A stretch of DNA of 64,000 nt from Pyrinomonadaceae bacterium (GTDB lineage: Bacteria; Acidobacteriota; Blastocatellia; Pyrinomonadales; Pyrinomonadaceae): assembly GCA_017983495.1 (NCBI GenBank), contig JAGOBH010000002.1:124001-188000 (forward strand). Reading direction: 5' to 3'. Shown here one piece after another: positions 1 through 6,442 of the stretch; position 1 is the first letter of the stretch; every line of letters begins with the position of its first letter. The notes beneath the pieces were generated by a model. That model worked only from the letters and a program-made list of their open reading frames with translations, was not told where the DNA came from and did no database searches. The position numbers and the translations under genes are program-made.

Positions 1-576
1 GGTCATCACGAGGATCGAATACGCACCGATCGACGGTTTCAGGCTATGAACTAAAAAGCCTCGGAAAAAGAACTCCAGGCCAAAGAACTGAAAAAAGTAG
101 ATGATCTCCCAGATCAAAAGCGTGGTCGAAAGATACGGGTCGCCGTTGTAAACCTTGAGAAAAGGATATTTAGCCGAAAATCCGGCGGTCAGCGACATCA
201 GATAGACGATCGGCAGCATGATCGCCGTGCATTGAAACAGCAACTTCGCGAAGCCGGCCTCTAGCTTAAGCGAAAGCCCGATCTCACTCAGTTTACGCTT
301 TTGAATAAACTTGACATAGATCGCAGGTACGACGAAATAGAACATCACCGACACGAACACCCACCAACCAAGACTGTAAAGATTATTGTTGGTCGGGTGA
401 GCGGCCTCGGTGCCGATAGCTGCGAACCTCGTGCTCGCCAGGAGCGTTTCGAGATAATCGGGGTTTTTGAAATACGAGATACAGGTCAGTCCGATGGCTG
501 CGTAGACCAGAGCGAAGACTGCCCGGTGGTCGAGCTTTGCGAGGTCGGCCCTGATGTGGCGTGCGAGTTCGAGCAT
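1..576 (-). CDS. CPBP family intramembrane metalloprotease (partial)
   Basis: The reading frame is open from an ATG at 574-576 (minus strand) to the window edge, giving 192 codons with no stop; the C-terminal part lies outside. Several hydrophobic segments are visible. A GLEFFFRGFL stretch near residue 171 matches the first conserved motif of CPBP (CAAX protease / Abi-like) membrane proteases, EExxxR followed by G, with the first Glu replaced by Leu. Members are membrane glutamic or metal-type proteases, or immunity-like proteins. The start lies 7 bp after the ruvA stop on the same strand, so the two are probably cotranscribed. The exact substrate cannot be inferred. Confidence 0.72.
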   Translation of the reverse strand, partial: MLELARHIRADLAKLDHRAVFALVYAAIGLTCISYFKNPDYLETLLASTRFAAIGTEAAHPTNNNLYSLGWWVFVSVMFYFVVPAIYVKFIQKRKLSEIGLSLKLEAGFAKLLFQCTAIMLPIVYLMSLTAGFSAKYPFLKVYNGDPYLSTTLLIWEIIYFFQFFGLEFFFRGFLVHSLKPSIGAYSILVMT

Positions 577-583
577 CGGCTGG

Positions 584-1195
584 TTATTTGGCAAGTATCT
601 GAAGGCCGCGACGGAGTAGCTTTTGAACCGTCATATCAGTGCCTTCTTTTGCGGCTTGCTGAAGCGCCTTTTCGGCGGAGTTTCGCTGATATCCTAAATT
701 TACAAGAGCCGACAGGGCATCTTCAAACACATCGTCAACCGGCACACCATCGCCCTTTGCCGTGTCGAGTGAGGTGTGGCCGCCGAGATTTAGGTCGCCT
801 ACCTTGTCACGAAGTTCGATGACCATGCGCTCTGCAGTTTTTCGGCCAACGCCCGGTATCGTCGTTAGCCGCGACAGGTCGTCGGTACGAAGTGCGAGGA
901 TGATCTCGTCGGCACTCATGCCTGACAGCATGGCGATACCGGATTTCGGGCCGATACCTTGAACGGAAATAAGCTTGAGATAGAGCTCGCGCTCACGGAT
1001 GGTGTTGAAGCCGAAAAGCTGGATCGCGTCCTCGCGAACGTGCGTGTAAATACGCAAGGAAACGTCCGATCCTACTTCACCCAGTTCGTAAAACGTAGTT
1101 AGCGGTATCGACACCTCGTAACCGACGCCGCCAACATCGACGATGGCGTTATTGGCTTGTTTCTCTAGTAATTTTCCGGAAAGGTAGGCGATCAT
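584..1195 (-). CDS. ruvA: Holliday junction branch migration protein RuvA
   Basis: The 203-residue product equals the usual RuvA length. RuvA tetramers bind Holliday junctions and load the RuvB motor during recombinational repair. The N-terminal OB-fold begins MIAYLSGKL. Two helix-hairpin-helix motifs follow (VQGIGPKSG and IPGVGRKTAERM), and the C-terminal RuvB-binding domain contains ALVNLGY. The frame is open for 35 codons upstream to 1300, but MIAYL is the conserved family start, so the internal ATG at 1195 was chosen. ruvB and ruvC are not adjacent. The gene diverges from rex, and the shared upstream region is about 130 bp. Confidence 0.95.
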   Translation of the reverse strand: MIAYLSGKLLEKQANNAIVDVGGVGYEVSIPLTTFYELGEVGSDVSLRIYTHVREDAIQLFGFNTIRERELYLKLISVQGIGPKSGIAMLSGMSADEIILALRTDDLSRLTTIPGVGRKTAERMVIELRDKVGDLNLGGHTSLDTAKGDGVPVDDVFEDALSALVNLGYQRNSAEKALQQAAKEGTDMTVQKLLRRGLQILAK

Positions 1196-1284
1196 TATTT
1201 CACGTTTGAACCGAAGATTGTAGAGCAATTCGACGGCAAGGGCAACGAAAGCGGCGATTCTGGGCATCTTTGTTTTGAAACCGC

Positions 1285-1302
1285 TTGCGCTTGTTTTCAC
1301 AA
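1285..1302. promoter_or_regulatory. Rex operator-like imperfect palindrome
   Basis: The 18 bases here fit the classical Rex consensus TTGTGAAnnnnTTCACAA at 11 of 14 specified positions. The right half-site TTCACAA is intact and the left half is degenerate. It lies 23 bp upstream of the rex start codon and between divergent ruvA and rex, a suitable place for autoregulation by NADH-sensing Rex. The consensus is from Gram-positive bacteria; no acidobacterial site has been verified here. Confidence 0.35.
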
Positions 1303-1324
1303 TTTGGTTAAGTATTGGAATTCA

Positions 1325-1975
1325 ATGAAGTCCGAAAAGATATCAGAGATAACGACCAACCGCCTGAGCGTCTACCTCCGCTGCCTGAATGACCTGGCTG
1401 CGGCGGGAGAACGCTTTGTTTCGTCCGAGGCGTTAGCCAGACGATTTCATATGAATTCTGCACAGATCCGTAAGGACCTGGCGAATTTCGGAGAGTTTGG
1501 CATTCGCGGGGTCGGATATGACATCGAGTCTCTCCGTGATCATCTGACCTCGATCCTCGGACTCGACCGTGAACGCCGGGTCGGCATAATCGGAGCGGGT
1601 CGAATGGGAATGGCTCTGACGGATTATTACGGACTACGGGGCGCAAATTTCAAGGTCGCGGCCCTTTTCGATGCTGACAGATCGAAGATCGGAAAAAAAA
1701 ATGGCGATGTGGCAATTCTTGACATAAAAAACTTTCCCGAAGCCGTACAAAATTATAAGATAGAAGTTGCGGTGATCGCTGTGCCGGCCGGTTCGGCACA
1801 GGCGGTCTTAGATTTGGTTACAGGTGCCGGCATTAAGGCCGTACTCAACTTTGCCCCCGTGCCACTAAAAGGCAACGCCGACGTCAAAGTGAAAACGATC
1901 GATCTGACGACATCTCTCGAAAGTCTTTCGTATTTTTTGGCGAAATCCGACGATCTCCAAGCTGAGGTTGGTTGA
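1325..1975 (+). CDS. rex: Redox-sensing transcriptional repressor Rex
   Basis: Rex represses fermentation and respiration genes when NAD+/NADH is high and leaves DNA when NADH binds. An N-terminal winged-helix domain (LSVYLRCL through IRKDLANFGEFGIRGVGY) is followed by a Rossmann domain with the GAGRMG dinucleotide loop at about residues 87-92. The 216-residue length is typical. The ATG at 1325 gives the normal N-terminus (MKSEKISEITTNRLS); an earlier GTG at 1304 only adds residues. An A9 run at 1693-1701 lies inside the coding sequence. It sits directly upstream of the microcompartment locus, suggesting but not proving redox control of that locus. Confidence 0.93.
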   Translation: MKSEKISEITTNRLSVYLRCLNDLAAAGERFVSSEALARRFHMNSAQIRKDLANFGEFGIRGVGYDIESLRDHLTSILGLDRERRVGIIGAGRMGMALTDYYGLRGANFKVAALFDADRSKIGKKNGDVAILDIKNFPEAVQNYKIEVAVIAVPAGSAQAVLDLVTGAGIKAVLNFAPVPLKGNADVKVKTIDLTTSLESLSYFLAKSDDLQAEVG

Positions 1976-2035
1976 AACCGATCGAGCAGATCTGACGTAT
2001 CTTAGTAGTATCAAGTAGTAAAGAGGTAAACAAGG

Positions 2036-2362
2036 ATGAACAGCAAAGCTTTTTTTAAGAGATTGATACCGTTTCTGGGGGCATTTTCGCTCGGCATTTT
2101 TATCGCCAGCTTTTTTGTAACGATCGGCGGTCAGAGCTATCGCGGACACGGTAAGCGTGGTTGTGATAAGCGTCAGACGCGGATCGAACTCCAGAGACTA
2201 CGCCAGGAGAACCTTGAACTCCAGACCCAACTAAATGAAATGCGAATGAGTGCTGCCCACCGCGACCGCGACGGCATCAGGACACTCTCAAGCGAAGAGA
2301 TACTGGTCGAGGCTCCGCTCGCTCCGCCGCCTCCGCCTGCGATTCCGCATAATCATCGCTAA
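2036..2362 (+). CDS. Small single-pass membrane protein, unknown function
   Basis: This 108-residue protein is not recognised as a named family. It has a basic N-terminus and one hydrophobic segment (about residues 10-31), then a short Arg/Gln/Glu-rich coiled-coil-like helix (about 46-72) and a proline-rich tail (APLAPPPPPAIP) ending in His-Asn-His-Arg. The layout suggests an inner-membrane anchor with a helical domain, perhaps for oligomerisation. It lies between rex and the aldolase gene in the same direction, so it could be part of the same transcription unit. A purine-rich AGAGG/AAGG ribosome-binding region precedes the ATG. Confidence 0.6.
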   Translation: MNSKAFFKRLIPFLGAFSLGIFIASFFVTIGGQSYRGHGKRGCDKRQTRIELQRLRQENLELQTQLNEMRMSAAHRDRDGIRTLSSEEILVEAPLAPPPPPAIPHNHR

Positions 2363-2381
2363 TATTTTAGATTAAATTGAG

Positions 2382-2422
2382 CCACAGGTTAACGTGCACT
2401 AAGGTGTTGTGTTAATCTGTGG
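2382..2422. repeat. Inverted repeat just upstream of the aldolase gene
   Basis: A 12-base left arm (CCACAGGTTAAC, 2382-2393) and right arm (GTTAATCTGTGG, 2411-2422) match at 11 of 12 positions around a 17-base loop. The right arm ends 12 bp before the aldolase ATG, where no clear Shine-Dalgarno sequence is seen. It could be an operator, an RNA hairpin controlling translation, or an attenuator; there is no T-run, so it is not a simple terminator. Confidence 0.5.
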
Positions 2423-2434
2423 TTTCCTATTTTT

Positions 2435-3235
2435 ATGGACGAATCGCAGGCCAGAAAACTGATCGTTGAGGTCGGCAAGTTGCTATACGAACGCAGCTAT
2501 GTTGTTGCATTTGACGGCAACGTGAGCATTCGGCTTGACGAAAACACGGTGCTTGCGACGCCGACGATGACGTCCAAAGGCCGAATGACTGAGGAATGCC
2601 TCGCGTTGACCGACATGGACGGCAAACCGCTTTCAGACAAGCGAGCTTCGTCGGAACTGGCGATGCATCTGTTGATCTACAAGATGCGGCCCGATATCCA
2701 CGCTGTATGTCACGCTCACCCGGCGCACGGCACTGCCTTTGCGGTAGCCGGACTTGCTATCGACAAGCCGATACTTTCCGAAGTAGTACTTACACTTGGA
2801 TGTGTGCCGCTGACCGGCTACGGAACGCCTTCGACCGACGAACTGACCGAGGCTATGAAGCCGTACGTTCCGCATCACAACGCCCTTTTGATGGCTAATC
2901 ATGGAGCGGTCGCGTACGGCGAACATCTGTGGCAGGCATTTGACCGGCTGGAAACACTTGAGCACACGGCCAAGATCGCGATCCTTGCAAAGGCACTTGG
3001 CGGAGCTAACGACTTGCCGGAAGGTGCCGTTGAAAAGCTGATCGAAATACGGGAAAAGGCGGGTTTCCTTGGCACGAATGCTCGTTGTCAGGCTTGCGGC
3101 TATCTGCATGAATCCGGCATCGTGTGCGACCTCGATGTCAGCTATCCGGTTCAGTCCGCGTCCGCCGGTGCGAAAATATCACTCAGTCGCGAAGAATTGA
3201 TAGAGCTTTTGAGCCAAGCGGCCAACTTGAGTTAA
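2435..3235 (+). CDS. Class II (zinc) aldolase, microcompartment-associated
   Basis: Similar to L-fuculose-1-phosphate / rhamnulose-1-phosphate aldolases, which split deoxyhexose phosphates into DHAP and L-lactaldehyde. Zinc-site residues are visible: Glu74 (SSEL), His93 and His95 (CHAHPAHG) and His156 (NHGAV), nearly the FucA spacing. The 266-residue protein is longer than FucA (about 215). Its extra C-terminal part carries a CxxC pair (Cys218, Cys221), another Cys at 231, a flexible Ser/Ala-rich linker, and a final amphipathic helix (about residues 248-263) resembling encapsulation peptides that send cargo into microcompartments. Genes for shell proteins follow at once. The substrate is inferred from family and context only. 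Confidence 0.85.
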   Translation: MDESQARKLIVEVGKLLYERSYVVAFDGNVSIRLDENTVLATPTMTSKGRMTEECLALTDMDGKPLSDKRASSELAMHLLIYKMRPDIHAVCHAHPAHGTAFAVAGLAIDKPILSEVVLTLGCVPLTGYGTPSTDELTEAMKPYVPHHNALLMANHGAVAYGEHLWQAFDRLETLEHTAKIAILAKALGGANDLPEGAVEKLIEIREKAGFLGTNARCQACGYLHESGIVCDLDVSYPVQSASAGAKISLSREELIELLSQAANLS

Positions 3236-3284
3236 ACTTAACGAAACTTTGGGATCTTCAGGTTAATTTTAGGAGCAAAACTAA

Positions 3285-3563
3285 ATGCAAGAAGCATTGG
3301 GAATGGTTGAATGTAAAGGCCTCGTGGCAATGATCGAAGCCGCCGACGCAATGGTCAAAGCAGCTAACGTGCAGCTCGTCGGCTATGAAAAGATCGGCGC
3401 GGGATTTGTTACGGCTATCGTTCGCGGAGACGTTGCTGCAGTGAAAGCGGCGACCGATGCCGGTGCAGCCGCTGCGCGACGCGTTGGCGAACTCGTCAGC
3501 GTACACGTCATCCCGCGTCCGCACTCGAGCGTCGACGAAACGTTGCCGGTAGTGAAGAAATAG
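3285..3563 (+). CDS. BMC-H shell protein (hexamer-forming microcompartment protein)
   Basis: A 92-residue single-domain BMC protein. BMC-H hexamers tile the facets of the polyhedral shell, and their central pores pass small metabolites. The N-terminal [20 protein letters not shown] and the pore-region motif KIGAGFVT (residues 36-43) are diagnostic, as is the Ala-rich helix ending [21 protein letters not shown] is placed 9 bases before the ATG. It is the only BMC-domain gene in the window, so facets would be built from one hexamer type unless others lie elsewhere. No trimeric BMC-T protein is seen. Confidence 0.96.
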   Translation: MQEALGMVECKGLVAMIEAADAMVKAANVQLVGYEKIGAGFVTAIVRGDVAAVKAATDAGAAAARRVGELVSVHVIPRPHSSVDETLPVVKK

Positions 3564-3629
3564 TGGTCTGTGGTCGGTGGTCAGAGGATCTGACACTGGC
3601 TGCCGGCCTTTTTGCAGCGACCAATAAAA

Positions 3630-3908
3630 ATGATCATCGCACGCATATTGGGCACGGTCGTGTCCACGCAAAAGGACGAACGCCTGCATGGCAAGAAGTT
3701 GCTTATCGTCAAACCGGTCAATCTCGACGGGTCGGACCAGAGCGGCTACGTCGTTGCGGTCGACACCGTCGGTGCCGGATTTCACGAAAAAGTGATCGTG
3801 GTCGCGGGTTCGTCGGCCCGGCTCGCCGAGGGTAATAAGGATTGTCCGGTCGATGCCGCGATCATCGGCGTGATAGATGAAATTGATTTTACGGCTGCGG
3901 AGAATTGA
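3630..3908 (+). CDS. BMC-P shell vertex protein (EutN/CcmL family), copy 1
   Basis: A 92-residue EutN/CcmL-type protein. These form pentamers that cap the shell vertices. The MIIARILGTVVST start, the VVAVDTVGAG core and the AIIGVIDEIDF end match the family. A TTG at 3612 would add six residues, but the ATG at 3630 aligns with the two paralogues downstream. The 66-bp spacer before it is rich in short GGTC repeats and has no clear Shine-Dalgarno sequence. Copy 1 is clearly divergent from copies 2 and 3, indicating old duplications rather than a recent tandem repeat. Confidence 0.94.
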   Translation: MIIARILGTVVSTQKDERLHGKKLLIVKPVNLDGSDQSGYVVAVDTVGAGFHEKVIVVAGSSARLAEGNKDCPVDAAIIGVIDEIDFTAAEN

Positions 3909-3974
3909 ACGAGTTTCGTAATCCTGAGTCGGCAGGTAGATGACTGACTCATCAGACTCCACAGACTCATACCC

Positions 3975-4250
3975 ATGCAGATCGCCCGTGTCATTGGTAC
4001 AGTAGTATCCTCGATAAAGAACGAGGCTCTTGAAGGGCGTAAAATGCTCATCGTTCAGACTCTGGACGCCGACCTCAAGCCAAAGGGAAGTCCGCTGATC
4101 GCACTTGATGCGGTCGGTGCGGGTGAAGGCGAGCTGGTCTTTTGGTGCCGCGGCAAAGAGGCGTCGTTCCCGTTCAAACGCGACGAAACGCCGACCGACT
4201 GCACGATCGTCGGGATCATCGATTCTGAAAAACATGTTTTCCAAGGTTAG
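3975..4250 (+). CDS. BMC-P shell vertex protein (EutN/CcmL family), copy 2
   Basis: A 91-residue pentamer-type shell protein: MQIARVIGTVVSS at the start, ALDAVGAGEGELVFW in the core and TIVGIIDSE near the end. It shares the EutN/CcmL fold with both neighbours, but the loop at about residues 58-72 (CRGKEASFPFKRDE) is unlike them, so the exposed vertex surface would differ. The gene begins 66 bp after copy 1, after a spacer made of overlapping GACTCA-type words, and ends 3 bp before copy 3, so copies 2 and 3 are likely translated together. Confidence 0.94.
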   Translation: MQIARVIGTVVSSIKNEALEGRKMLIVQTLDADLKPKGSPLIALDAVGAGEGELVFWCRGKEASFPFKRDETPTDCTIVGIIDSEKHVFQG

Positions 4251-4253
4251 ATA

Positions 4254-4541
4254 ATGCTGCTTGCCCGCGTCATCGGTAATATCGTCGCATCGCATAAGAA
4301 TCAGCGATACGAAGGCACGCGCATAATGCTGTGCCGCCAGGTGACGCCGGAGGGCGAGGATATGGACTACACGTGCATTGCTCTCGATTCGGTAAGCGCA
4401 GGCGAGGGCGACCTGGTGATCATTGCACAAGAAGGCTGGTCCGCATCGACCGCGGCAACGGGCAAGGCCGGTGCGGCGATCGATTCGGCAATAGTTGGTG
4501 TTGTGGATTACATTGATCTTCTGAAGGACGAAGCGAGTTAA
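4254..4541 (+). CDS. BMC-P shell vertex protein (EutN/CcmL family), copy 3
   Basis: A 95-residue EutN/CcmL protein (MLLARVIGNIVAS, CIALDSVSAGEGDLVII, SAIVGVVDYIDL). It has an Ala/Gly/Thr-rich loop at about residues 62-74 and a short acidic C-terminus (LLKDEAS). It starts 3 bp after copy 2. Having three BMC-P genes beside a single BMC-H is a feature shared with some aldolase-type BMC loci of Planctomycetes and Verrucomicrobia; that comparison is from memory. Confidence 0.94.
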   Translation: MLLARVIGNIVASHKNQRYEGTRIMLCRQVTPEGEDMDYTCIALDSVSAGEGDLVIIAQEGWSASTAATGKAGAAIDSAIVGVVDYIDLLKDEAS

Positions 4542-4588
4542 TTCGGAATAGGCAGGGATGCAGGGAGTTTTATCCTTGTTTGTTCAAA

Positions 4589-4900
4589 ATGGACGAAAAT
4601 CAGATCAAAGATCTTGCGGAAACGATCGCGACGATGATCGCGTCAGGATCGAAAACAACCGACACGACAATGCTCCGGCAAAGCATCGAATCATTGAACG
4701 CTCGGCTCGATAAGCTCGAACAGGCTTTGGCAGAGCCTGTTCGACCGCCGCACGTTCATCCGAGCCATGAACGGTTCAATATTGCCGAGGCGATCGCAGA
4801 CGCGGTATTCGGCAAGGCCGAATCGGAGAAACTCTGCACGTTCGAGCCACACAATCGGCCGTGCGATAACTGCTCGATGTGTAGCTCGCGTGGATTCTAA
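4589..4900 (+). CDS. Small cysteine-rich protein of the microcompartment locus, unknown function
   Basis: A 103-residue protein that I do not recognise. It has an N-terminal amphipathic helix (MDENQIKDLAETIATMIAS), a coiled-coil-like helix (about residues 29-48, SLNARLDKLEQAL), a Pro/His linker (PPHVHPSH), a second amphipathic helix (about 63-75) and a C-terminal cysteine cluster (Cys83, Cys92, Cys95, Cys98; CDNCSMC). The cluster could bind zinc or an Fe-S centre. Both amphipathic helices resemble cargo-targeting peptides. It is the last gene before a strong terminator, 47 bp after the third BMC-P, so it is probably cargo or a scaffold. A TTG start at 4580 is possible. Confidence 0.8.
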   Translation: MDENQIKDLAETIATMIASGSKTTDTTMLRQSIESLNARLDKLEQALAEPVRPPHVHPSHERFNIAEAIADAVFGKAESEKLCTFEPHNRPCDNCSMCSSRGF

Positions 4901-4931
4901 GAAAAAGAAACAACCGCATAAACTAAGCGAA

Positions 4932-4970
4932 CAAAGGCCGGTTCATCACGAACCGGCCTTTGTTCAATTT
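4932..4970. terminator. Bidirectional intrinsic terminator ending the BMC locus
   Basis: A 13-bp perfect stem (arms 4932-4944 and 4950-4962, core AAGGCCGGTTC) with a 5-base loop is followed by a T-rich stretch on the plus strand. The stem itself provides A/T runs at both ends. It separates the plus-strand BMC locus from the minus-strand lemA gene and can serve both. Confidence 0.85.
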
Positions 4971-4991
4971 ATGCTGATCGAAAAATAGCTA

Positions 4992-5675
4992 TTACGGTTT
5001 CACCGGAGCGGCGTTCGTCGCCGGAGCATTTGCCGCCGGAGCAGGTGCTGCAGGAGCCGCCGGCTGCGCTTTACGCATCGAGTTTGCGTCGCCTACGCTC
5101 GGAGCGGTCTTTGCCGCCGGATCTGCCTGGAAGAACGGCTCTTCCTTAAAGCCGAGTAAGCTGGCCGTCAAAACCGCCGGGAACGAGTTACGGGTCGTGT
5201 TATAGCTCGTAACAGCGTCATTGAAATCAAGACGGGCGGTGTTGATTCGGTTCTCGGTTCCCGAAAGCTCATCCTGTACTTTCATAAACGCTTCGTTTGA
5301 GCGAAGAACGGGATAATTTTCCTGCAAGCTCAGCAGTCGTCCGATCGTCCCGCCAAAGCTATTGTTGGCATCAATTACCGCCTGTTTCTGCTCAGGTGTT
5401 TTGTCACCGTTGGCTGCAGGTGCCGCACCGGTCGCGTTCAGCAACCGTGAACGAGCGTCAGCGATCTGTCCAAAAACTTCCTGTTCCTGTATGCCGGCCA
5501 TTTTCGCGGTCTCGACAAGATTTGGAATAAGGTCGGCGCGACGTTGGAGGGCACTCTCAACGTTTGCCCACTTACCCTTGACCTGTTGCTGTTTGGCAGT
5601 AAGGTCGTTATAACTGCAGCCGCTGAGGCCGATCGCCGCAAACAAAACTATTGATAATAAAATTGCTCTTTTCAT
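4992..5675 (-). CDS. LemA family lipoprotein
   Basis: LemA proteins are envelope-anchored helical-bundle proteins of uncertain role. The 227-residue product begins with a lipoprotein signal peptide with lipobox LSGC (Cys20), then the LemA signature (KGKWANVESALQRRADLIPNLVETAK) and the long helices typical of the family (LLSLQENYPVLRSNEAF). A Pro/Ala-rich tail follows residue 200. The ATG at 5675 was chosen because it begins the signal peptide; the frame is open 11 codons further. It is the last gene of a TPM-domain / nucleotidyltransferase / LemA set; LemA and TPM proteins are often neighbours. Confidence 0.92.
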   Translation of the reverse strand: MKRAILLSIVLFAAIGLSGCSYNDLTAKQQQVKGKWANVESALQRRADLIPNLVETAKMAGIQEQEVFGQIADARSRLLNATGAAPAANGDKTPEQKQAVIDANNSFGGTIGRLLSLQENYPVLRSNEAFMKVQDELSGTENRINTARLDFNDAVTSYNTTRNSFPAVLTASLLGFKEEPFFQADPAAKTAPSVGDANSMRKAQPAAPAAPAPAANAPATNAAPVKP

Positions 5676-5720
5676 TGTTTTCTCCTGTTGGTGATAAATT
5701 TGCCGCAAAAAGTCAGTTTG

Positions 5721-6437
5721 TTACTTTCCGACGGCGTCTACAGCGTCGATGACCTTTTCGATCTGCTCCATGTACTCGCCAAATAATTCATTGGCGGACC
5801 TTTCATCCAATTTCTCCGTGAAATTATTTTCACGAATATTGAATATTTTTTCAAACGGCGTGCCCGCTATCTTGAGGTGGCTGGCCGTAAGTGCGACGAT
5901 CTCGTGTTTTGTCGCCGGCGGCTGGACGCCGTGAAGTATCAAGACGGCACGAAATAATGCCGCAAAACTCGACAGGCTTTCAGACATCAGGCTCTTGAGT
6001 GCATCGGCCGACACGGACGCCGGAATATACTGCCTCCTAAGCTGGATCAACTTGCTCCGAAGTTCGTACTCTGTCTGATGGCGAAGAAACTGGTCCGAAA
6101 TATTAAGCGATGCAAGCACGTCCGTTCCAAACAACACCTTACGGGCAATGCTCATCTGGTGAAACTCGATCGGAAACACGTCGGCGGCATTTTGCAGCTC
6201 GGAAACCGTGAAATAGACCGGTACCGGATTGCCCATTCGACGCCATTCGCGGATGCACCCGTGAGCGTTCCTCAGATCGATCGGCCCGATCTTGTTCAAG
6301 GCGATAAGGATGTTATAGTCCGACTGACGCGGCACAAAATCACCTGCCGCGGCCGAACCATACAGAATGACCGACGCGAGATTGTCTCCATGCGTATTTC
6401 GCAGGTCGTCAATGAAAGCCTGAAAATGCTGAATCAT
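5721..6437 (-). CDS. Nucleotidyltransferase-fold protein
   Basis: The 239-residue protein has an N-terminal nucleotidyltransferase core: VILYGSAAAGDFVPRQSDYN at about residues 23-42, with the GS...GD..P.SD pattern (GSxxxG then an acidic pair). A helical C-terminal part (about 110-239) follows, as in kanamycin-nucleotidyltransferase-like or minimal nucleotidyltransferase proteins. The second acidic residue of the usual DxD is Asn (SDYN), so catalytic competence is uncertain. The ATG at 6437 is 5 bp after the TPM gene stop; the upstream in-frame extension is an artefact of the Gly-rich coding region in another frame. No antibiotic specificity can be inferred. Confidence 0.78.
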   Translation of the reverse strand: MIQHFQAFIDDLRNTHGDNLASVILYGSAAAGDFVPRQSDYNILIALNKIGPIDLRNAHGCIREWRRMGNPVPVYFTVSELQNAADVFPIEFHQMSIARKVLFGTDVLASLNISDQFLRHQTEYELRSKLIQLRRQYIPASVSADALKSLMSESLSSFAALFRAVLILHGVQPPATKHEIVALTASHLKIAGTPFEKIFNIRENNFTEKLDERSANELFGEYMEQIEKVIDAVDAVGK

Positions 6438-6442
6438 AGCTG

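Noticed and set aside
1196..1300. 35-codon extension of RuvA
   Set aside because: RuvA proteins start at MIAYL or similar; the extension has no homology that I recognise and overlaps the Rex control region.
3258..4430. Long open frame on the minus strand opposite the BMC genes
   Set aside because: It is the mirror of well-supported BMC-H and BMC-P genes; the protein is low in recognisable motifs and rich in Arg, His and Asp as expected of an antisense frame.
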